DNA of 64,000 bases from Eutreptiella sp. 'Long Island Sound 2002'. Lineage: Eukaryota; Euglenozoa; Euglenophyceae; Eutreptiales; Eutreptiaceae. A model generated the notes under the pieces. That model worked only from the letters and a program-made list of their open reading frames with translations. It made no database searches and had not been told where the DNA came from. The position numbers and the translations under genes are program-made. This document shows positions 57,346 through 64,000 of the stretch, one piece after another (the first letter of the stretch is position 1; each line of letters opens with the position of its first letter). The stretch lies in contig OZ038378.1 of the NCBI GenBank assembly GCA_964036045.1, positions 57,071,498 to 57,135,497 of the forward strand. The letters run 5' to 3'.

Positions 57346-58782
57346 CTCCCCGCGTGACACCATGGCCCCTTCTTCTGCCACCCTCTCCTGCATCCCCGCC
57401 ACGCCCCACCCAGTACTCGGCCCCTCCGAGCCGGCCTCTCCCGACACCTCTTGTTTGGCCTATTCCGCCCTCATGGCGTACTCACCTCCCCCCTCGGGCA
57501 GCTGGCGGCGGTGCTTGCGCGATCAGTTCGCCAAGGTCAGCTTCCATCCGCGATGCCGCCAGCGCGGCCCACTCACCTCCCGCGACTTCCCGTCGGTACG
57601 TGTCCAGAGCCTGCGCGACCAGCTCGCTGATGTCCGGCGGGCGGACCACAGCCGCCTCCTGCGCCACATGCGCCGCCTGCACCGCCGCTGGAAGTCCCCT
57701 CATGGGGGGGGGGTGTCCTAGACCCCGTGCGTTGGGGCCAGACTACCCGGCACGGGCCCTCCCGGTGCTACAGGCGCCGGCAAGGCCTCCTTCGGTGTAG
57801 TCGACTCCGCCCGGGGCTCCGGTGCTGGGGGTGCCCGCGGAGTTGGATGCGCGGCAGCTGGCTCTGTTGTGGGAACCGTTGGGGGCGGCCCGGTCGGCGG
57901 CGCCCCCGTCGCAGCAACGGGAGTTGTCCCCCCGGATGTGCTCGGCTGCGGTTGGTGCGCCGGGCCATGGGACACGTGCTGCGCCCCTCCGTATGGCATC
58001 GCCGGCAGCACCTTCGCCGGCGGCACCTGCTGTACTCCCGGCCCCGGTACGGCTCGAGCTAGCGGGGGTGCAGGCGCCGCATGCGCATGCAGCGCACCCG
58101 CCGTCAGCACCCCTACCGGCGCTGCTGGGGAGGCCGGCACCGCATGTTGCGGCGGTGGGGCGAACACAGGCTGTGGCTGTTGCCGGGGATGTTGTTGTGC
58201 CACATGCTGGTGGGCATGGTGATGTTGGTGATGGATGTGGAACTGAGGCATAGCAGCTAGGTGTACGTGGTGGTGCGGGAAATGGTGCTGCACCATGGGG
58301 AACCCCAAGGGGTGGTGGAAGAGGTGATGGTGCTGGTGGTGGTGATGGGCCCCAAACGGCGGGAACGGCACAGGCATGAGGCCTGGGGGCGGAGGCATCG
58401 GCAATAGGTGCGCACCCGGCGCCGCATGTCCTTGCCAGCCCGCCACTGGCCTCATCGGTTGCGGCCCGCGCTGCGCATCCTCGAGCTGCCCGAGATCGTC
58501 TTGCAGACGTCGGAGTAGTCGGTTGAGCAAGTGTACCCCGAATGGCACCGTGCCTGCTGCGAACTGCGCCTGAATGTCAGCCGCATTGTACAGGGGAGGG
58601 TCGCGGGCCAACACCTGCCGCAAGCACATGTCGACGAAGTGGTCCCACGCGTTGTCCCTGGCCGAACGATCGGCGTCCACGCGCGCCTGGAAGGCCGCAT
58701 ACGTTTGCGGCCCGTGTTTGATGAGGTGAGACACCGTGTCTACCAGACGCCGGGCACGTCGCCGGAAGGCCGACAACTCCAT
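57346..58782 (-). CDS. LINE N-terminal Pro/His-rich protein and coiled region
   Basis: Starts with ATG at 58,782 (MELSAFRRRARRLVDTVSHL). The first 110 residues look folded and helical. Then comes a long low-complexity part with His-rich (FGAHHHHQHHHLFHHPLGF) and Pro/Ala-rich text. The frame reaches TAG at 57,718, followed by a G-run that may hide a one-base slip. Next is MRGLPAAVQAAHVAQEAAVV and ISELVAQALDTYRREVAGGE, another slip at a G-run near 57,490, then GVEDWMWEWKEWCQMAPGEP. It could act as the nucleocapsid-like ORF1, but I recognise no domain. The ATG is favoured because no coding-like text lies upstream. Confidence 0.55.
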
Positions 58783-58802
58783 GGGATTGGTGGAGACTGG
58801 AA

Positions 58803-60960
58803 GCGACTTCTAACTATCGAAGACTGAGCGAGCTACTGATAACGCAGGGGAGCGGGGAGGTGCTGGTCGCCCCGTCCCGCGCCCCCGATGCAGCGAGCTT
58901 ATTACACGACACGTTGCGTGACACGTCAGTCGTCCACTGCCCCCTTTCGTGCTCCCCTCCCTCCCCCCCCCTTTCCCTGTTGCCCCTCCTGGTGTTCCCC
59001 AGGTGCCTGCTCCGGGTCTACCCGGGTTTTTGTTGGGGGCGTGGTGGGGGTTGGAGGGGGGGGGGGGGCTGATGCTGGCGCAGGTCCCCGTCCCCTGGTG
59101 TTTCCCCCTGGGGGGGGCGATACTTGCACTCCCCGTCAGGCTGTAACACTTTTGTACGGGCCGTCCGTTTGTACCCGCTTCGTACAAATGGACTTGCGTC
59201 GTAGCCAGGTACTCCGGCCGTTGCCCACACCGGGGTCGGGTACACTATGAGTCGCATGGGAGCCCTTGCGGGACAGGAGCGTCTCTTGTCCGCCCCGATG
59301 GACGGTGTGCCCTACCCGCAGCCCCTCAATGGGCACAAACCGCAGTACGTGCCGTGGGGAGTGCTCCTTGTTAGGCCCATTGGTCACCCCCCGAGGCCGG
59401 TGCCACCACGGGCCGCTGACCAACGGTCCCTGGCGGATCCCACTTTATTGCGTGTGCTCAGGTGGGGCCGATACGGTCACCGGGGGGAGGGGCAAACCCC
59501 CGAGGCCGGGTCCCCTGCCTGCGTCTCCTTTGGGCACCTTATGCCCCGACCCCCCCCCCGCTTTGCCTGTTGCTGTCCCTCCGCCCCCTGCCCCCTTGTT
59601 CCCCCGGCCCGCGCCTCACCGCTTGCGTTGGGGCCCCTCTGCCTCGCTGTTGGGGCCACTCTCCGTGCGTGGCCTGGCCCTCTCTTGCTCCCTGTGCCCT
59701 CCCTCGCACAGGCACAATGCACGACAGTTTCGGGGCCGGGCTGTGGTTGGGGTTGCACGTGCTCGTGTGTCACGCTCAACACGCAAGGTGCACTTCCTGC
59801 CCGCCCGGGCAGGCGTGGTTTTTGCTACCGTGTTCCCCCCTCACCCCGCCCTGTCGCCCTTGTCCCGTCTCTTTGCTACCCTGGTTCCCGAGGTGTCCGT
59901 CCCGGTGGCCTCGGTGGCGGCCGTGGTTGTTTTCGTGGCGGCGGCATGCGCTCTGTAGCCCCCCCCTTCCGCCCTCTCGGCTTGCTGTGGGCTTGCTCGA
60001 TGCGTCGCCGCCAGGCGCGGTTTTGGGCCTGGGGCGCGCTGGGCACGGTGCTTTGTTCGCCCGTCTCGCCTTCCCTCCCCACTCTTGTACCCGAGGCACC
60101 GCTTGGTCTCTCCGGTGCCTCTGTCCCCGCTGTCCCGCCGCTGTGGGCCCTGGGGGGAACGGGGGGGGGTGTGGGGGGGGAGTTCTCTGGCTGTTCGTCT
60201 CTGCCCACCTTTGTGCTCCTTTTTGTGGGGGCATGCACAATGCGGGCACGATGCTAGCACGCCGCGAGACACAGGCCTTTGGGGGGGGGCCTCTTCGTCC
60301 TTACCCTGGCCACTTCCCACCCGGTCGCTCCGTCTGCCGCATTGTTCCCGGGGCTCCGGTCGGCCTCCCCGTGGCCTCGTTCCCTCCGGCCCCGCCGCTA
60401 GGGTTCTGTGAGGGGAGGGGGGGATTGCCCGCTGGTTCTCCTTGGCTCACCCCCTTTCCTCGTTTCCCCACTGCCGGAGGCGAGCAAGATGCAAGCACAG
60501 TGCGAGCACAATCATCACAATGCTTCTAGGCTGTAGGAGGGACTTCCTCTCCATATGGCGGTAGTCGCCGGGTCTCGCCCATGTCGTCAGTGTCCCGCGC
60601 CTACTCCCTCGTGTGCTGGTAGTTACCGGAAGAAGTACGTACCCCGGTGAAAACGGAAGATGATGAGGAGGACTTACCGTACGCGTCGTAGGCTTTTGGT
60701 GCCATCCGCCGCCCTTGTCGAGGGGAGGGCCCCTGTCTCGGCACCTAACAGCCCGGGGGGGGCTGACCACCCATCCTTTTCCTGGTGCCTGTGTCTCCAC
60801 TTCACCACAGCCTGATACCAGTGCCGCAGTATTAGTCTGTTGGAAGTGGCGGCTACAAAGCGGCCGTGCGCTCTCGTCCCCCGGGCTTCTGCCACCCCCG
60901 AGCGCGATGGAGGCCCCTGAGGGCGTATGGCAGTAGCGCGGAGCGACGGACCGGGGATTC
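58803..60960. other. C/T-rich region upstream of the LINE, no gene seen
   Basis: The plus strand is rich in C and T and stays open in two frames for hundreds of codons (59,247-60,529), but the text is proline, leucine and serine-rich, without domains, and the frames run over G/C-runs. I take this as composition-driven. The segment from 58.8 to 59.2 kb could hold the LINE promoter; no motif can be defended. Confidence 0.4.
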
Positions 60961-61007
60961 ATTGTGGCATCCCCTGGCCACCTAGTTAGTGTGCATAATC
61001 ATAGCCG

Positions 61008-61215
61008 CAGGGGACCCACCGGATGGAGCAGTTGGTGCCCATCCCCTCTACGTGCCTTCCGACGGTCTTGGCCACACCATTACACACGCAAGGGGTCCAG
61101 TGGATGGCGCCACTGGCGCCCGCCCCCTCTGCGCGTCTACCCAGCAAAGGTCGTCTCACGGGAGGTCGAAGGGTTGGCGCCGCTGGTGCCCGTCCCCCTC
61201 GTGCCATCACACTTC
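61008..61215. repeat. ~77-bp tandem repeat, three copies
   Basis: The core GGTGCCC(A/G)TCCCC or GGCGCCCGCCCCCTC recurs near 61,037, 61,116 and 61,186, each after a (GG)TGGCGC/GGAGCA block and before a CGTGCC or GCGTCTACC block. The copies are quite diverged. Confidence 0.5.
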
Positions 61216-61429
61216 TGTCACTGCCGGCCTTGCCGATCACACTCACTGCGGCTTCAGGGCATCATACCTCTCGCCCAATTGGCTAGATGCAGGTATAGCA
61301 TGTACAGGACGAGCAAGTTGCACGACACCATGCGCGGCAAGCCCACCTACCCTATACCTGTTCTCCCTCTTCCCGTGTTAGTGCTCTCGCCCTTCGTGCG
61401 CCCCCTTTGTCTCTCCTTGGCCGTCTGCG

Positions 61430-63110
61430 GTGCCCCGGCCCTGTGTGCTGTTGCGACACGGTGCATGGCAACCCACGGGGCAGCCTGGTTCCTCTGTTGC
61501 TCTGCCTCTGGCTGCTCTCGGTCCCTCCCTGTGTCCCGGTCTTGTCCCTCCGCTTGCTCTCTCCGCCGGAGCGCGCACTGTGCAGAGCAAGCAATGTGCA
61601 AGGCACCCCTGTTCTCATCCCTCCGTCACTCTCGTCTGCACCCGTTCCTTGGGCCCCTCCTCTGCTCCTGTCCCCTCCTGCCCTTCCTTCTGTCCTACCC
61701 CGCTCCCTCTGTTCCGCTCCCTTCCGGGCACGATGCATGTCAGTATGCGGTACACCTTGCACGACACTCACCTTTCCACAAGTTGGACACATCCATCCTC
61801 GTCACTTTCGGACGCCTGGCCCGCCGCTTGCATAGCCCCGCGGGCGTCCTTGCCGTACGTGGGGCACCTGGCAGGGGATGCCGCCGTGGCATCCTTCCCC
61901 CAAATTTTCGTCTCGTGTCCCACCTGCGTGTGACCGCGCCTCCTTACGCGGGCCACACCGAACATGCGTCGGCTCAAGCCGGAATCACTGTGCGCAAGAT
62001 GCACAACATGCTGTGCGGCACGCTCCCCTTTGGTCCCTTTTCCCTCTCCCGCTCCCTTTCCTGGTCGTTCGCCCTCTGTGCTCACTGTGCCCCTTGGCCC
62101 CTCCTTGTTTGCGTTCTCTCGCGGGCCGTTTGCTCCGCCCCGGTCCTGTATGCTGAAGCGCGCACGGTGCATAGCGACCTGCGGGGCACCCTGGATTCCC
62201 TGTTGCTCCCCCTCTGGTTGCTCTCGGTCCCTCCCTATGTACCGGCCTTGTCCTACCGCCCGCTCCCCCTTCCTACGTGCGCACGGTGCAGAGCAATGTG
62301 CGAGGCACCTTTGCTCCTATCCCTCCGTCTCTCCCGTTTGCTCCCGCCTCTTGGGCCCCTCTGCCGTTCCCATCCCCTCCTGCCCCCTCGTCTTGTCCTA
62401 CCCTTGCCCCCTCTGTTCCGCCCCCCTCGGGGCACGATGCATGTCAGTATGCAATACACCTTGCACGACACTTACCTTCTCACCACCTCCTCGTCACCTT
62501 CGGGGTCCCCTGACGCCTTGTCGGCCGCATGCACAGCCGCCGCAGGTTTTCCCGCCGCGGGTGGCCTCGCCGTCCGTGGGACACCTGGTAGGGGATGCTG
62601 CCGTGGCATCCTATCCCCAGTTTTTCGTCTCGTGTCCCACGTGCGTGTGACGGCGCCTGCCTGCGCGGGCCGCACCTACCATGCGCCGGCCGAGGCAGGA
62701 CTCACTGCGCGCAAGGTGAATAACAAGCTACACGGCATGCTCCCCTTTGGCCCTTGTTCCCTCACTTGCTCCCTTTCTGTGTCTCTCGCCCTTTGTGCGC
62801 CCCCTTGGCTCCTCACTGTCTGCTCTCTCTCTTACGCGCACGGTGCACAACGATTTGCGGGGCACCCGCTCCCCGCGTTTTCCCCCGGTGTGCCCTCACA
62901 CGCCCTTGTGTGTTGGCTTGGTCCCTCCTCCCTCGCCCTCCCTCTTTGCGCGCACGGTGCATAGCATTGTGCGTGGCATCCCCGCTTCCTCTCTTCGCTC
63001 CCCCTCTTCGCTTGTGCCCCTTGGCTCCTTCTCTTCTCCTGGCTCTCGCCTGCACCTAGTCCGCCTTGCCCTCACCCTGCTCTGCCTCCTTTCCTCCTGG
63101 ACACTGTGCA
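61430..63110. repeat. ~705-bp tandem repeat, two and a half copies
   Basis: Markers: CACGGTGCAT at 61,457 and 62,163 (706 bp apart), and GATGCATGTCAGTATGC at 61,732 and 62,436 (704 bp). A third partial copy starts near 62,839. Each copy holds smaller internal repeats of the form GCGCACGGTGCANAGC followed by TGCG(A/G)GGCA. A plus-strand frame stays open across two copies (60,964-62,964), but the text is low complexity and I do not call it a gene. Confidence 0.75.
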
Positions 63111-63392
63111 GGACACTATGCAGGCATGTTGCACGCATGTTGCACGGCACGCATTTGGGCACCGGCTTTACCCTTGGTGTCGGACTGCATGTGCCGCCCA
63201 AGTGGCACCACACTGTGGCCGCCCGCGGCAGCCACGGCCCCCGCAGGAGCCGCTGCCGCGGGTGGCCGTTCCATATGCTACGGGGGGCGCGGCCCTGGCA
63301 GTCCCCGGCTGCCCCCCCGCCAGGGTTTCACTGTACCCCCCGCGGCGCCTGGTCAACGGGGGGATCCATCACAAAAACTTGCAATATATCGA

Positions 63393-63420
63393 AATATGTG
63401 TGTGTGTGTGTGTGTGTGCA
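63393..63420. repeat. TG-dinucleotide microsatellite
   Basis: About 12 TG units following AATATATCGAAATA. The base composition changes to the right of this point from C/T-rich repeats to mixed sequence. Confidence 0.9.
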
Positions 63421-63439
63421 CTGGAAGGACACACATGCG

Positions 63440-63955
63440 TGTCAGTATATCCCCTGCGATTCCAATGTGCCTAGGCACATCCGTGTGGAATGGGTCAGAG
63501 GTGAATTCATACGCTACATCTGGATCTGCAGCCACCCACATCTGTACCAGGTATGTTGTAGGAGACTGGTCTCAGCGCTTCGCTGGCTGAACTACCCCTG
63601 GGAAGTAATCCGGTCTAAGCACATCCCTTGGGGTAAAAGAAACAGGTTCAGACTCCTGAGACGTGATGTGGCACCCGCTGGGGCGCAAAATGAACCTATG
63701 TCGTTGTCCCAATCTGAAGTAATGAGCTCTAGACAAAATGGTGTGATGGGAGGTGGGCGGGAACCTTTTGGACAGGTGCATGTCCTGAAGGTCTCACACC
63801 ATGGTGCTATTCCTGTGGCGTGGTCACGAGCTATGCATGTGTTGAAAAGACGATTGAAACTTCTTCCTGATTTAAAATTGTTTGCCATAATCAGACCTTT
63901 ACGCAACTTCAAATGTCTGTTCAGGATTTCAGGTCTGACCACCTTATCCAACTGA
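63440..63955 (+). CDS. Possible last exon(s) of a metallo-beta-lactamase-fold protein
   Basis: The plus frame ends at TGA 63,953-63,955. Its last part reads VHVLKVSHHGAIPVAW, then RAMHVLKRRLKLLPDLKLFA and IIRPLRNFKCLF. LKVSHHG resembles the metal-binding LKVPHHGS block near the end of some beta-lactamase-fold hydrolases, and KLFAII could be the following strand. A possible acceptor (TTTTGGACAG) precedes it at about 63,775, and a CAG|GTATGT donor lies near 63,550 after a protein-like stretch (VRGEFIRYIWICSHPHLYQ). The other active-site blocks are not in the window. I rate the assignment low. Confidence 0.25.
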   Translation, partial: CQYIPCDSNVPRHIRVEWVRGEFIRYIWICSHPHLYQVCCRRLVSALRWLNYPWEVIRSKHIPWGKRNRFRLLRRDVAPAGAQNEPMSLSQSEVMSSRQNGVMGGGREPFGQVHVLKVSHHGAIPVAWSRAMHVLKRRLKLLPDLKLFAIIRPLRNFKCLFRISGLTTLSN

Positions 63956-64000
63956 CAGCAAGTTTGATTGGCGCGCGCACTGTGGACAGCGTGGACAGAT

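Larger units (their letters stand above)
46149..58782 (-). mobile_element. Very long LINE retrotransposon (~12.6 kb)
   Basis: Domain order on the minus strand, N to C: Pro/His-rich protein, coiled region, CCCH zinc finger, JAMM-like block, Ulp1-like protease, APE endonuclease, reverse transcriptase, RNase H-like region, CCHC zinc knuckle. The last four are the usual order of LINE ORF2. The frame is cut mostly by TAG and by one-base shifts, and ends cleanly in TGA at 46149. If TAG is read through and the shifts are sequence errors, the whole unit could be a single polyprotein of about 4,200 residues, several times a normal LINE ORF2. A truncated relative lies at 43,265-43,602. No tail repeat or target-site duplication was found. 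Confidence 0.8.

Noticed and set aside
59247-60529. Plus-strand frames of about 336-355 codons upstream of the LINE
   Set aside because: Two overlapping frames are open at once because of C/T-rich composition; neither shows motifs or a believable start.
60964-62964. Plus-strand open frame of 666 codons
   Set aside because: It lies across ~705-bp tandem repeats, gives low-complexity Cys/Leu/Pro/Ser text, and has no domain. The repeat spacing (704-706 bp) does not keep phase reliably.

Overview
This window looks like nuclear DNA from a protist with a large, repeat-dominated genome, probably an alga or a relative. I see no bacterial operons, no rRNA and no tRNA. Evidence for a eukaryote: a TTAGGG-type tract, kilobases of satellite DNA, a LINE with an APE-type endonuclease and reverse transcriptase, a hAT-like transposase, and eukaryotic ubiquitin-protease folds. 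I cannot place the species. Nearly every recognisable gene belongs to a mobile element, and nearly all lie on the minus strand.

Layout: 0.3-1.0 kb, two possible exons of an unrecognised gene; 1.1-7.65 kb, a ~194-bp satellite with larger composite units; 7.65-8.2 kb, C-run-rich tandem repeats; 8.3-16.4 kb, one long minus-strand coding region that reads N to C as unknown domain, OTU-like region, ubiquitin-specific protease (USP), hAT-like transposase; 16.6-17.2 kb, an 88-bp minisatellite; 17.2-34.94 kb, a satellite of alternating 20- and 21-bp monomers; 34.94-35.43 kb, a 135-bp direct repeat and a TTAGGG tract; 35.46-38.83 kb, an UPF1-like SF1 helicase; 38.84-40.38 kb, the 88-bp family again around a proline-rich gene; 41.9-43.26 kb, the C-rich and 194-bp families again, the C-rich part inverted relative to the left side; 43.27-43.92 kb, a LINE fragment and a TA microsatellite; 46.15-58.78 kb, one very long LINE; 61.0-63.1 kb, ~705-bp repeats; the end of the window holds a possible metallo-beta-lactamase-fold fragment.

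The observation I rate highest is that the coherent coding frames are interrupted almost only by TAG. At about a dozen sites the protein continues sensibly in the same frame after the TAG: inside the helicase, twice inside the reverse transcriptase, between USP and transposase, and three times in one LINE frame. The genes that end cleanly end in TGA. UAG may therefore be a sense codon here. If so, the apparent small ORFs fuse into large polyproteins. Biased decay of CAG to TAG is the main alternative.

Most other breaks are one-base shifts, often at long C/G runs, which may be assembly errors. The second theme is that both large elements carry ubiquitin-family proteases (USP and OTU-like in one; Ulp1-like and a degenerate JAMM-like motif in the other). 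The 8.2-41.9 kb block may be one giant hAT-type element with its own helicase, but I could not find a target-site duplication to prove it.
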